Shown piece after piece: positions 49,780 to 59,567 of a DNA stretch of 64,000 nucleotides. The position numbers and the translations under genes were made by a program. Under the pieces are notes generated by a model. The model had not been told where the DNA came from and made no database searches. It worked only from the letters and a program-made list of their open reading frames with translations. Each line of letters begins with the position of its first letter. The first letter of the stretch is position 1. This DNA comes from Acidimicrobiales bacterium (GTDB lineage: Bacteria > Actinomycetota > Acidimicrobiia > Acidimicrobiales > Aldehydirespiratoraceae), in the NCBI GenBank assembly GCA_029263215.1, contig JAJCXY010000038.1:1-64000 (forward strand), read 5' to 3'.

Positions 49780-50799
49780 ATGGGGCGATACGTCATAAGG
49801 CGCACACTGTTCGCCATACCAACCTTGTTGGTGATCAGTATGATCATCTTCGCGATCCTCGACCTGGCTCCCGGAGACCCCACCGGCCAGCTCCCGCTCA
49901 CGATCCCCGCCGAGGTACGTGAACAGATCAGGGAGAGTCTCGGACTCAGCGACCCGTTCCTCATCAAGTGGACCAAGTGGGCTGAGCTCATGTTCATCAA
50001 CGAGCCCCTCCATTATCTCGATTCCGTCTTCGGCGTCTGTATCGGCGACTGCGACGACCGGGCCCGAATCATCTCATGGTCTTCACGGGCCCCGGCCATG
50101 GACATCATCACCGAGCGTCTCCCCCAGACCCTCTGGGTCATGGGACTCGCTTTCGTGATCGGCACCCTGATCGCCATCCCGATCGGTGTCTACTCGGCCT
50201 ACAAGCAGTACTCCACCTTCGACAATGTCGGCACCGTGGTCACCATGGTGGGCTACTCGCTGCCGGTCTTCTTCACCGGCCTTCTCGCCATCATGGTGTT
50301 CAGCGTGTGGCTCAGCTGGTTCCCGTCGTTCTACACCACTACCCACGATGTGCAGTTCACGAGCTTGAGCAGCATCTGGTTCCAGGTGAAGCAGCTCCTG
50401 ATGCCGGTCACCGTGCTCACCTTGTTCAACGCGGCAGCCATGAGCAGATTCACGCGCGCCTCCACCCTCGACAACCTCAACCAGGAATACGTTCGTACGG
50501 CACGCTCGAAGGGTCTCTCGGAGCGTCGTGTCGTCGTCCGCCACGTCATGCGCAACAGCATGATTCCCGTGGTCACCCTGATCGCTCTGTCGGTGCCCGG
50601 CATCTTCGCCGGCGCCATCATCACCGAAACCATCTTCCGCATCAACGGACTCGGCCAGCTGCTGATCATTTCGATCGGCCAGAACGACATTCCGATGGTG
50701 CAGACCCTCACTTTCATCTTCGCCGTACTCACCGTGGTGTTCAATCTGCTTGCCGATGTTCTGTACGGCTTGCTGGATCCACGAATTCGCTACGACTGA
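49780..50799 (+). CDS. Peptide ABC transporter permease (DppB/OppB-like)
   Basis: MGRYVIRRTLFAIPTLLVISMIIFAILDLAPGDP; EYVRTARSKGLSERRVVVRHVMRNSMIPVVT EAA-type loop. Confidence 0.94.
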   Translation: MGRYVIRRTLFAIPTLLVISMIIFAILDLAPGDPTGQLPLTIPAEVREQIRESLGLSDPFLIKWTKWAELMFINEPLHYLDSVFGVCIGDCDDRARIISWSSRAPAMDIITERLPQTLWVMGLAFVIGTLIAIPIGVYSAYKQYSTFDNVGTVVTMVGYSLPVFFTGLLAIMVFSVWLSWFPSFYTTTHDVQFTSLSSIWFQVKQLLMPVTVLTLFNAAAMSRFTRASTLDNLNQEYVRTARSKGLSERRVVVRHVMRNSMIPVVTLIALSVPGIFAGAIITETIFRINGLGQLLIISIGQNDIPMVQTLTFIFAVLTVVFNLLADVLYGLLDPRIRYD

Positions 50800-50818
50800 G
50801 CCAACCGGAGCCCCAGCC

Positions 50819-51769
50819 ATGACGATGACCAATCAGCCCGGTGAAGTCGAACCGGTGAGCGGCGGCGCTCTCGCGGAGTTCGGCGGCCGCCACCGCTCGC
50901 TTCGGGCCGACGTGTGGCGCCAGTTCCGCCGCCACAAGGGCGCCCTCATCGGTTTGTTCCTGCTCACCGTGATCATGCTCGGCAGCTACATCGGACCCTT
51001 CTTCTACCCGATCGACCCGTTCGAGATCGACACCGCCATCGCCAACCAGACTCCCTCGTGGGGCCACCCGATGGGCACCGACAACCTCGGCCGAGACGTC
51101 ATGGCCCGGGTCCTCATAGGGGGGCGGATCTCGCTCTCGGTGGGCTTCGCCGCTATGTTCGTCGGCCTCTTCCTCGGCACGTTCATCGGCCTGCTCGCCG
51201 GCTACTTCCGTCGCCTCGACGGTCCCCTGATGCGCTTCACCGATCTTTTCCTCGCCCTGCCGATCCTGCCCCTCCTGCTCGTCACCGTGGTGCTCTTCCG
51301 TGAGCCGCTACGGGAGCGCCTCGGAGAAAGCATGGGAATCTTCGTGTTGGTCGTGGTGATCATCGGCGCCACGAGTTGGATGCAGACGGCCCGTGTGGTG
51401 AGAGCCGACGTGTTGGCCATCAAGGAAGAGGAATTTGTTCTCGCGGCCCGCAGTATCGGTACGCGCCCCCGGCGTATCCTGTCGCGCCACATTCTCCCCA
51501 ACGTTCTCAGCCCCGTGATCGTGGCTGCATCGCTCGGCACTGCCACCGCGATCATCACCGAGTCGGCGCTGTCGTTCCTGGGCCTGGGTTTCCCCGCGAC
51601 GTTCCCCACCTGGGGGATCCTGCTCAGCAACGCCAAGGACTACCTCAGCATCAACCCGGCCCGGGTGATCTGGCCCGGCGTGATGATCTCGGTCACGGTG
51701 ATGAGCGTCAACTTCATCGGTGATGGCTTACGCGACGCCCTCGATCCGAAGCTGCGTAGCAAGGGCTGA
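50819..51769 (+). CDS. Peptide ABC transporter permease (DppC/OppC-like)
   Basis: GHPMGTDNLGRDVMARVLIGGRISLSVGF; EFVLAARSIGTRPRRILSRHILPNVLSPVIV. Confidence 0.94.
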   Translation: MTMTNQPGEVEPVSGGALAEFGGRHRSLRADVWRQFRRHKGALIGLFLLTVIMLGSYIGPFFYPIDPFEIDTAIANQTPSWGHPMGTDNLGRDVMARVLIGGRISLSVGFAAMFVGLFLGTFIGLLAGYFRRLDGPLMRFTDLFLALPILPLLLVTVVLFREPLRERLGESMGIFVLVVVIIGATSWMQTARVVRADVLAIKEEEFVLAARSIGTRPRRILSRHILPNVLSPVIVAASLGTATAIITESALSFLGLGFPATFPTWGILLSNAKDYLSINPARVIWPGVMISVTVMSVNFIGDGLRDALDPKLRSKG

Positions 51770-51817
51770 CCTCCCGATGCGCGCCCGACCCGTGGTGCGC
51801 GTCTAGTTTCAGCCCAC

Positions 51818-54649
51818 GTGACGCTGCGAATCGATGTAACGGCCATTGACGACCCCGAAGGGGCCAGGGTGGTGGCCGGGGCGCCGCTGGTGGGAGTGTC
51901 GGGATTGTCGAGATGCACCGTCACCCGGGTGCACCATGTCGATGGTGATCTGAGCGATGACGACGTGGAGCGACTGTGCTCGGAGGTCCTCGTGGATCCG
52001 GTGGTCGACACGGTGAAGATCGGTTTGCATCCCCAGGCTGAGGGGCGAGCGGTGGAGGTGGCCCCCATGCCCGGCGTCACCGACTCCGACGCTCGGGAGC
52101 TCGAACAGGCGGCCCGTCTACTGGGGCTTCCGCCGGTGCGGGTGGCCACTGCCCGTCGCTACGACCTGGTGGGCCACCTCGACGACAACGATGTGGCCGT
52201 GCTCACCCGTCGACTGCTGGCCAACGACACCATCGAACACGCGTTGGAGGGTGAGCTACCACCGGAGTTCGCAGGGGCGGCGGAGGCCCATGTGCATGTC
52301 GACGACCTGGAGTTGGAGGAGCTGTCCGACTCCGAACTGCTTGCCCTGAGCAAGCAGCGGGTGTTGTCGCTCGACCTCGCTGAGATGCGCGCCATCCAGG
52401 CCCATTTCGTGGCTGAGAGGCGTGCTCCTACCGATGCAGAGCTCGAGACTCTCGCCCAGACATGGTCGGAGCACTGCGTGCACAAGACCTTCAGGGCCAA
52501 TATCCAACTCACCCACACGGCGTCGGACGGTACGGTCACCCTCAGCGAGCACGACGGCCTGCTCCCGGCGCTGAGGGACGTCACCGAGGAACTCGACCCA
52601 TGGTGGCTCCGGTCGGCCTTCGTCGATGATGCCGGAATCATCGCCTTCGACGATGAATACGACCTTGCCTTCAAGGTCGAGACCCACAATCATCCCTCGG
52701 CCTTGGAGCCGTTCGGCGGCGCGAACACCGGCGTGGGCGGCGTGGTGCGTGATGTGATCGGCGTGTCGGCCCGGCCGATCGCCTGCACCGACGTGCTCTG
52801 CTTCGGCCCCACCGACCTACCCGACGACGAACTTCCGGAGGGAGTTCTCCATCCACGCCGGATCCGCGAGGGCGTCATCGCGGGGGTCGGCGATTACGGA
52901 AACAAGCTCGGCCTGCCCACTGTCAACGGCACAGTCATTTACGACAAGGGATATGTGGCGAACCCCCTCGTCTACTGCGGAGCCCTCGGCCTGCTGCCCC
53001 ATGGCTCACATCCCACCCAGCCCCTGGTGGGCGACCACATCATCTCCCTCGGTGGGCGGGTGGGGCGCGATGGTATCCATGGCGCCACCTTCTCGTCGGC
53101 GGGGATGGATGCGTCGACGGTCGACACGGTGGGTTCTGCGGTGCAGATCGGCGACCCGATCACCGAGAAGGGAGTCATCGAGGTGATCGAACTCGCACGC
53201 GACACGAAGCTCTACAACGCGATCACCGATTGTGGGGCGGGCGGTCTTTCCTCCGCGGTGGGGGAGATGGGCGAGGACCTCGGGGTGGAAGTCGATCTTG
53301 CCGTGGTGCCCCTCAAGTATCCCGGCCTCCAACCTTGGGAGATCTGGCTCTCCGAGGCCCAGGAGCGAGTGGTGATCGCGGTGAGTCCCGACAAGCTGAC
53401 CGAGCTGGCGTCGCTCTGCGAGTCGTGGGACGTGGAGCCGACAGACCTCGGAACCTTCACCGGGTCTGAAAGGCTGGTGGTTCGCCATGGAGACACGTCG
53501 GTGGTCGACATGCCGATGGCATTCCTTCACGACGGCCTGCCCCGCAGAGAGATGGTCGGAGTCTGGGTCGACCCCGCTCCGGTAGCGGTCACGACCCCTG
53601 AGATCGATGCCGCCACCGTGCTCGGCCTGCTCGCTCACCCCGATGTGGCCTCCAAGGAAGACATCGTCCGTCGATTCGACCACGAGGTACGCGGCGGCAC
53701 TGTGGTGAGGCCCTATGTCGGCCCCCACGCCGACGGACCCGCCGACGCCGCAGTACTCAAGCCCCTGGGCACCCCCGGCACCACTGCTGCGGTGCTGAGC
53801 AACGGCATCTGCCCCCGCGTGGGCCGCCACGATCCGTGGGCTATGGCGTTGTTGGCCATCGACGAGGCGGTGCGAAATCTCGTGGCGGTGGGCGGCGATC
53901 CCGACCGGGTGGCGGTCCTCGACAACTTCTGTTGGGGTGATCCCACCAAGCCCGACCGCCTCGGCAGCCTGGTGCGGGCCGTGCAGGGCTGCACCGATGG
54001 GGCCCGCCGCTACGCCATGCCATTCATCTCGGGCAAGGACAGCCTGTTCAACGAGTTCGACGGTGAAGCCATCCCCGGCACCCTTCTGATCTCTGCGCTG
54101 GGCCTGGTTCCCGACCTCCATCAGGCCATCGACTCCGCCGGGATGCAGGTGGGCGACGAGCTCTGGCTCGTGGGGCGCGGCTCGGGAGCGCTTGGTGGTT
54201 CCCTTGCGTCGGAGCTATTCGAGTTGGGAGCCACCGAGGTGCCTACCCCGCTCGACGATCCACTTCCCCGCTACCGGGCGGTGCACCAGGCAATCCGGGG
54301 AGGGCTCATCACCGCGGCCCACGACTGCAGCGAGGGCGGCCTTGCGGTGGCGGCGGCGGAAATGGCGATCGCAGCCCGCCGAGGAATCTCGATCGCAGTG
54401 CCCGGCGAACAACTCGACCCTTTCACCGCGCTCGTCAACGAGGCTCCGGGGCGGCTCCTGGTGTCGGCTGCGGCAGCCGATCGTGATGCCATGGGTCTGG
54501 TGTTGGGCGACCACGGCAGAATCATCGGTGAGGTCACCGACGGTGATCGGATCACCTTTCGGCGCAAGGCGGGGAGCGAGGAGCCGGTGCTGGTGGAACT
54601 CACGATGGTGGAAGCTGTGCAGGCCAACGTCGGAGGGGTGTCGCCATGA
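51818..54649 (+). CDS. purL: Phosphoribosylformylglycinamidine synthase PurL with fused N-terminal PurS-like region
   Basis: TWSEHCVHKTFRANIQ, FKVETHNHPSALEPFGGANTGVGGVVRDVIG, ISGKDSLFNEF; extra N-terminal ~165 aa with PurS-like VEVAPMPGVTDSDARELEQAARLLGLPPVRVATARRYDLVG...LLANDTIEHALEG; GTG start. Confidence 0.95.
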   Translation: MTLRIDVTAIDDPEGARVVAGAPLVGVSGLSRCTVTRVHHVDGDLSDDDVERLCSEVLVDPVVDTVKIGLHPQAEGRAVEVAPMPGVTDSDARELEQAARLLGLPPVRVATARRYDLVGHLDDNDVAVLTRRLLANDTIEHALEGELPPEFAGAAEAHVHVDDLELEELSDSELLALSKQRVLSLDLAEMRAIQAHFVAERRAPTDAELETLAQTWSEHCVHKTFRANIQLTHTASDGTVTLSEHDGLLPALRDVTEELDPWWLRSAFVDDAGIIAFDDEYDLAFKVETHNHPSALEPFGGANTGVGGVVRDVIGVSARPIACTDVLCFGPTDLPDDELPEGVLHPRRIREGVIAGVGDYGNKLGLPTVNGTVIYDKGYVANPLVYCGALGLLPHGSHPTQPLVGDHIISLGGRVGRDGIHGATFSSAGMDASTVDTVGSAVQIGDPITEKGVIEVIELARDTKLYNAITDCGAGGLSSAVGEMGEDLGVEVDLAVVPLKYPGLQPWEIWLSEAQERVVIAVSPDKLTELASLCESWDVEPTDLGTFTGSERLVVRHGDTSVVDMPMAFLHDGLPRREMVGVWVDPAPVAVTTPEIDAATVLGLLAHPDVASKEDIVRRFDHEVRGGTVVRPYVGPHADGPADAAVLKPLGTPGTTAAVLSNGICPRVGRHDPWAMALLAIDEAVRNLVAVGGDPDRVAVLDNFCWGDPTKPDRLGSLVRAVQGCTDGARRYAMPFISGKDSLFNEFDGEAIPGTLLISALGLVPDLHQAIDSAGMQVGDELWLVGRGSGALGGSLASELFELGATEVPTPLDDPLPRYRAVHQAIRGGLITAAHDCSEGGLAVAAAEMAIAARRGISIAVPGEQLDPFTALVNEAPGRLLVSAAAADRDAMGLVLGDHGRIIGEVTDGDRITFRRKAGSEEPVLVELTMVEAVQANVGGVSP

Positions 54650-55434
54650 CCAGGCCCCCCGTCCTGATCCCTCATGCTTCGGGCACAAACCGAGACCAGG
54701 AAGCCGCTCAGGCCGTCGAGCTGGCCGGTGGCGACGCTCGCGTGGTGCACGTCAACCGGCTTCGGAATGGAGAGGTGTCTTTCGCCGAGCATGCCGCGAT
54801 CCTCTTGCCGGGCGGCTTCTCCTACGGAGACGCACTCGGCGCGGGAGGGCGGCTCGCCCTGGAGCTGCGCACCTGGTTCGCGGATGAACTCGAAACTGCA
54901 GTACGAAAGGGCCGACCGATCCTCGGCATCTGCAACGGCTTCCAGGTGCTGGTGAAGTCGGGGCTGCTTCCCGGACCATCGGACATGCCCCGCCAGCTGA
55001 CCCTCACCGAAAACTCGCTGGGCCGGTTCGAGTGCCGCTGGGTAACGCTGAGAGTGGAAGAGAGCGCAGCCAACTCGTGGATCTCATCCATCGCCGGCTC
55101 CGTGATCCGCTGCCCGATCGCCCACGGGGAGGGGAAGGTGGCAGTTTCCGACGACTCGATCGTCCCGGCACTCCACGATCGGGGCCAGATCGCCTTTCGC
55201 TATCAGGCGGCTGGCCCGAGCACAGCGCCGACACATCAGGCGGCCGAAGGCATCTATCCCGCGAACCCCAACGGCTCGGTGGCCGACATCGCCGGGCTCT
55301 GCGACGAGGGTGGTTCGGTCGTGGGTCTCATGCCTCACCCCGAAGACCACGTGCTCGACTGGCAGCGCCGGTCGGGACCAACCGGCGGACTCGGCCTCCC
55401 CCTGTTCGCGGCTTTCGTGGAAGCCGCCCGATGA
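54646..55434 (+). CDS. purQ: Phosphoribosylformylglycinamidine synthase, glutaminase subunit
   Basis: ILLPGGFSYGDALGAGGRLAL, ILGICNGFQVLVKSGLLPG, GLMPHPEDH. Confidence 0.95.
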   Translation: MTRPPVLIPHASGTNRDQEAAQAVELAGGDARVVHVNRLRNGEVSFAEHAAILLPGGFSYGDALGAGGRLALELRTWFADELETAVRKGRPILGICNGFQVLVKSGLLPGPSDMPRQLTLTENSLGRFECRWVTLRVEESAANSWISSIAGSVIRCPIAHGEGKVAVSDDSIVPALHDRGQIAFRYQAAGPSTAPTHQAAEGIYPANPNGSVADIAGLCDEGGSVVGLMPHPEDHVLDWQRRSGPTGGLGLPLFAAFVEAAR

Positions 55435-56405
55435 CCGTCGACCTCGCTCCCGCCATCGAACAGCCCTTCACGGGGCTCGACCCCGAGGCCGTGGCCGACC
55501 TCGGCCCCCTGACCCGGGGCAAGGTTCGCGATATCGTCGATCTCGGGGCCACGATTGCCCTGATCGCGACCGATCGGATCTCCGCCTTCGATCATGTGCT
55601 CGGGACGGTGCCCTACCGGGGTCAGGTGCTCAACCAATTGGCGGCGTGGTGGTTCGATCAGATCGCCGACATCGTTCCGTCTCACCTCATCGATGTGCCC
55701 GATCCCAACGTCACGATCGGTGAGAAGTGCACCACCCTGCCCATAGAAGTGGTGGTGAGGGGACGCCTATCAGGTTCGACCTCCACTGCTCTGTGGACCC
55801 GCTACGCAGCGGGGGAGCGCCAGATCTACGGCCTGCGTTTTCCCAACGGGATGGTGAAGAACGAAGCCCTACCCGAGCCGATCATCACCCCCACCACCAA
55901 GGCCGAGCACGGCGCCCACGACGAACCGATCACAGAGATCGAGATCGTCGAGCGGGGTCTGGTGGGGAGCGAGTTGTGGGAACACGTCCGCACCACCGCG
56001 TTGGCGGTGTTCGAGCGGGGTTGCGCGATAGCGGCCGACGCCGGCATGGTTCTCGTCGACACCAAATACGAATTCGGCCTCGATGGGGCCGACCGACTCA
56101 CGATCATCGACGAGGTCCACACCCCCGACAGCTCCCGCTTCTGGCGCTCCTCCACCGCTGAGGTTCGGCGGGCGGCAGGGCAAGAGCCCGAGAACCTCGA
56201 CAAGGAGTTCGTACGACTCGCCTATGGGCGCGATGGCTATCGAGGCCAAGGCGATCCGCCGGCTCTGAAGCCCGAACTGGCTGCAGCAGCTGCCGCCATC
56301 TACCAGGAGACGTTCGAGGCTCTCACCGGGAAGGCCCTCGACCCCGCGCCCTACCCTGCCGCCCCCCGAGTGGTGGCGGCACTTCGGAGCGTGGCGCGCT
56401 CGTGA
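55431..56405 (+). CDS. purC: SAICAR synthetase
   Basis: GKVRDIVDLGATIALIATDRISAFDHVLGTVPYRGQVLNQLAAWWF; VVRGRLSGSTSTALW; DTKYEFGLDGADRLTIIDEVHTPDSSRFW. Confidence 0.95.
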   Translation: MTVDLAPAIEQPFTGLDPEAVADLGPLTRGKVRDIVDLGATIALIATDRISAFDHVLGTVPYRGQVLNQLAAWWFDQIADIVPSHLIDVPDPNVTIGEKCTTLPIEVVVRGRLSGSTSTALWTRYAAGERQIYGLRFPNGMVKNEALPEPIITPTTKAEHGAHDEPITEIEIVERGLVGSELWEHVRTTALAVFERGCAIAADAGMVLVDTKYEFGLDGADRLTIIDEVHTPDSSRFWRSSTAEVRRAAGQEPENLDKEFVRLAYGRDGYRGQGDPPALKPELAAAAAAIYQETFEALTGKALDPAPYPAAPRVVAALRSVARS

Positions 56406-56492
56406 ATCTTGTTGTCGATTTGGGTCCAACGCGCGGGGAGTTCGCCGCGCGAGGATGCACACTGGGTCGACCGAATCGGGAGGAGCGACCTC

Positions 56493-56984
56493 GTGGGTGA
56501 CGATCCGCTCGTGGGCGTGATCATGGGCAGCGACTCCGATTGGGACACGATGCGTCGCGCATCGACTGTCCTCACCGACTTCGCGATCCCCCATGAGTCT
56601 CGGGTGGTGTCGGCTCACCGAACCCCCGACCTGATGGTGGAGTACGCCCAGACGGCAGAGTCGCGAGGGCTCCAGGTCGTGATAGCGGGGGCAGGAGGCG
56701 CAGCGCACCTCCCTGGAATGGTGGCCGGACACACGATCGTGCCGGTGGTCGGCGTACCGATCAAGAGTCGCGCTCTCAACGGGATCGACTCCCTCTTGTC
56801 GATCGTGCAGATGCCCGGTGGCGTACCCGTGGCCACGATGGCCATCGGCGACTCGGGAGCCACCAACGCCGGGCTCTTCGCAGTGGCCTTACTGGCTCGC
56901 CACGATCCAGCTCTCGCCGAAGCCCTGAGACAGTATCGAGCGGACCGAGCGGCCCAGGTGCGCTCGATAGAGCTGGAAAGCTGA
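56493..56984 (+). CDS. purE: 5-(carboxyamino)imidazole ribonucleotide mutase
   Basis: [61 protein letters not shown] start after AGGAG. Confidence 0.94.
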   Translation: MGDDPLVGVIMGSDSDWDTMRRASTVLTDFAIPHESRVVSAHRTPDLMVEYAQTAESRGLQVVIAGAGGAAHLPGMVAGHTIVPVVGVPIKSRALNGIDSLLSIVQMPGGVPVATMAIGDSGATNAGLFAVALLARHDPALAEALRQYRADRAAQVRSIELES

Positions 56985-58139
56985 GTGATGGGCTCCCCCG
57001 ATGTCCCCCGGTTGCTGCCAGGCGCAACCATCGGCATCGTCGGGGCCGGCCAACTCGGTCGGATGCTCGCCCAGGTCGCCCGCCAGCACGGCTACCGCGT
57101 GGTTGTGCTCACCGGGGGAACAAAGAACACGCCCGCCGGTGTGCTCGCCGATGAGGAGATCGTCGGCGACTTCTCCGACGAGCACGCCATCGCCCAGTTC
57201 GTGGCGGCGGCCGATGTGATCACCTGGGAGTTCGAAAACGTCGATCTAGGTGTCGGTGAAGCAGCTTCCGCCATGGGGGTGCCCGTCCGACCCTCGGCCG
57301 CGATCGTCGCCATCGCCCAGGATCGCGAGTTGGAGAAGCGGGCACTGGCCGACGCCGGCCTCGCGGTCGCGCCGTGGCGGCCCGCAACCAGCGAGGCTGA
57401 GCTTGCCCATGCTCTGACGGATCTCAGAACGCCGGTGATCGCCAAGGCGGCCCGGTTCGGTTACGACGGAAAGGGCCAGGTCCGGATTGATCACCCCGAC
57501 TCGGTCGGCGATGCGTGGGCCGCCCTCGGCGGTCAGCGTCTGGTGGTCGAATCGGTGGTGCCGTTCGAACGCGAGCTGTCGGTAGTGGTGGCTCGATCGT
57601 TCGACGGCGATGTCGTCGACCACGGTGTGATGGAAAACCACCACGTCAACCACATACTCGACACCACCGTGGTGCCCGCCTCGACTTCGCAACGCACGAG
57701 CAGCGAGGCCCGAGCCATGGCTCATTGCATCGCCAACGCTCTCCAACTCGTGGGGGTCATGTGCGTCGAGTTGTTCGACACCGGAGCCGGCCTCATCGTC
57801 AACGAGATCGCGCCGAGGCCCCACAACAGTGGCCACTGCACCATCGAGGCTGCTCCGGCGAGCCAGTTCGAGCAACAGCTCCGAGCCGTGTGTGGTCTGG
57901 CTCTGGGAGACGGCCGATGTCGCCCCGCTGCCATGGTCCAACTGCTCGGCGACCTCTGGAGCGACGGCCAACCCGACTGGGCCGCCGCCCTTACCGATCC
58001 CGACGTTCATCTCCACCTCTACGGTAAGGCCGAGCCGCGCTCGGGCCGGAAGATGGGACATCTGACCTCCGTGGGCGACGATCCCACTCTCGCACTACAA
58101 CGAGCTGTCGACGCACGCGTCGCTCTCATCGGACGGTGA
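56985..58139 (+). CDS. purK: 5-(carboxyamino)imidazole ribonucleotide synthase
   Basis: IGIVGAGQLGRMLAQVARQHGYRVVVL; ITWEFENVD; FGYDGKGQVRI; NEIAPRPHNSGHCTIEAA. Confidence 0.95.
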   Translation: MMGSPDVPRLLPGATIGIVGAGQLGRMLAQVARQHGYRVVVLTGGTKNTPAGVLADEEIVGDFSDEHAIAQFVAAADVITWEFENVDLGVGEAASAMGVPVRPSAAIVAIAQDRELEKRALADAGLAVAPWRPATSEAELAHALTDLRTPVIAKAARFGYDGKGQVRIDHPDSVGDAWAALGGQRLVVESVVPFERELSVVVARSFDGDVVDHGVMENHHVNHILDTTVVPASTSQRTSSEARAMAHCIANALQLVGVMCVELFDTGAGLIVNEIAPRPHNSGHCTIEAAPASQFEQQLRAVCGLALGDGRCRPAAMVQLLGDLWSDGQPDWAAALTDPDVHLHLYGKAEPRSGRKMGHLTSVGDDPTLALQRAVDARVALIGR

Positions 58140-58142
58140 TCT

Positions 58143-59567
58143 GTGTTTCCATCAGGAGATGAGCTTCGCGAGGAATGCGGCGTGGTGGGTATCCACGCCC
58201 CCGGCCTTGATGCGGCCCGGTTCGCGTTCTTCGCGCTCTACACGCTCCAACACCGTGGCCAGGAGGCGGCCGGCATCGCCACCTGCCACCAAGGCACCGC
58301 CCACATCCACAAGGGTCAGGGGCTGGTGCCCACGGTGTTCAACGAGGACAACCTGTCGACGCTGAAAGGCGAGTTCGGTATCGGCCACACCCGATACTCC
58401 ACCACCGGCGGTTCGGGGCTTCGCAACGCCCAGCCCCAAGTGATCGAGACCCTGGACGGACCGCTGGGTGTGGCCCACAACGGCAACCTGGTGAATGCCC
58501 ACATACTCCGTCGTCAACTCCTGGAGAGGGGAGTGGGGCTCCAAACCTCCTCCGACACCGAGGTGATGGTGCACCTGCTCACCGCGGCCAGCGGCGACTG
58601 GATGAATCGCATCAAGGCCCTCATGACCCAGGCCGAGGGAGCCTTCGCCCTCACCATCCTCACCCGTGATGCGGTCTACGGCGTCCGTGACCCATGGGGA
58701 TTCCGACCCCTTGTCATCGGCCGTTTCGATGGTGGGCACGTGCTCGCGTCGGAGAGCTGCGCATTCTCCGCCATCGGTGCGGAGTTCGTACAGGAGGTGG
58801 AGCCCGGAGAGATCGTCCGCCTCGACGCCAATGGTGTTCACATCGAAAAGGGAGCCGTACCCAAGCAGCGTGCCTTCTGCACCTTTGAGGAGATCTACTT
58901 CAGCCGTCCCGATTCGATCCACGACGGCAGCCTCGTTCACAGCACCCGCCAGAAGCTTGGACGCGAACTTGCACGCGAGGCCCCGGTGAAAGCCGACCTG
59001 GTCGTTCCGGTACCCGATTCCGGCACTCCTCACGCCGTCGGGTTCGCCCAGGAATCGGGGATCCCCTACACCGAGGGCCTGATCAAGAATCGCTACGTTG
59101 GACGCACCTTCATCGAACCAACCCAGCACGTCCGCGAAGCCGGGGTGAGGATGAAGTTCAATCCCCTGGGCGACAACCTGTTCGGCAAGCGGGTGGTGAT
59201 GGTCGACGACTCGATCGTGCGGGGCACCACGTCTGGTCCGCTGGTTCAGATGATGCGCGAGGCAGGAGCCACCGAAGTGCACGTGAGGGTGGCCTGTCCG
59301 GCCATCACCGATCCGTGTTACATGGGCGTCGACATGGCGTCGCGTGATGAGTTGATCGCCGGGCACCGGTCGGTTGAGGAAATCCGCGCTCATATCGGCG
59401 CCGACTCGCTGGCCTTCTTGTCGATCGAAGCCATGATGCGCGGCCTCGAGGCCGACGACGGCTACTGCAACGCCTGTTTCACCGGCGAGTACCCGTTCGA
59501 ATCGGAGCGGTTCGTGCAGCTCGAGTTGAAGCCGAAGGAGCAGTTCGCCAATGTCTGGGGCGACTGA
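58143..59567 (+). CDS. purF: Amidophosphoribosyltransferase
   Basis: ECGVVGIHAPGLDAARFAFFALYTLQHRGQEAAGIAT; VVMVDDSIVRGTTSGPLVQMMREAGATEVHVRVACPAI; GTG start. Confidence 0.96.
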   Translation: MFPSGDELREECGVVGIHAPGLDAARFAFFALYTLQHRGQEAAGIATCHQGTAHIHKGQGLVPTVFNEDNLSTLKGEFGIGHTRYSTTGGSGLRNAQPQVIETLDGPLGVAHNGNLVNAHILRRQLLERGVGLQTSSDTEVMVHLLTAASGDWMNRIKALMTQAEGAFALTILTRDAVYGVRDPWGFRPLVIGRFDGGHVLASESCAFSAIGAEFVQEVEPGEIVRLDANGVHIEKGAVPKQRAFCTFEEIYFSRPDSIHDGSLVHSTRQKLGRELAREAPVKADLVVPVPDSGTPHAVGFAQESGIPYTEGLIKNRYVGRTFIEPTQHVREAGVRMKFNPLGDNLFGKRVVMVDDSIVRGTTSGPLVQMMREAGATEVHVRVACPAITDPCYMGVDMASRDELIAGHRSVEEIRAHIGADSLAFLSIEAMMRGLEADDGYCNACFTGEYPFESERFVQLELKPKEQFANVWGD

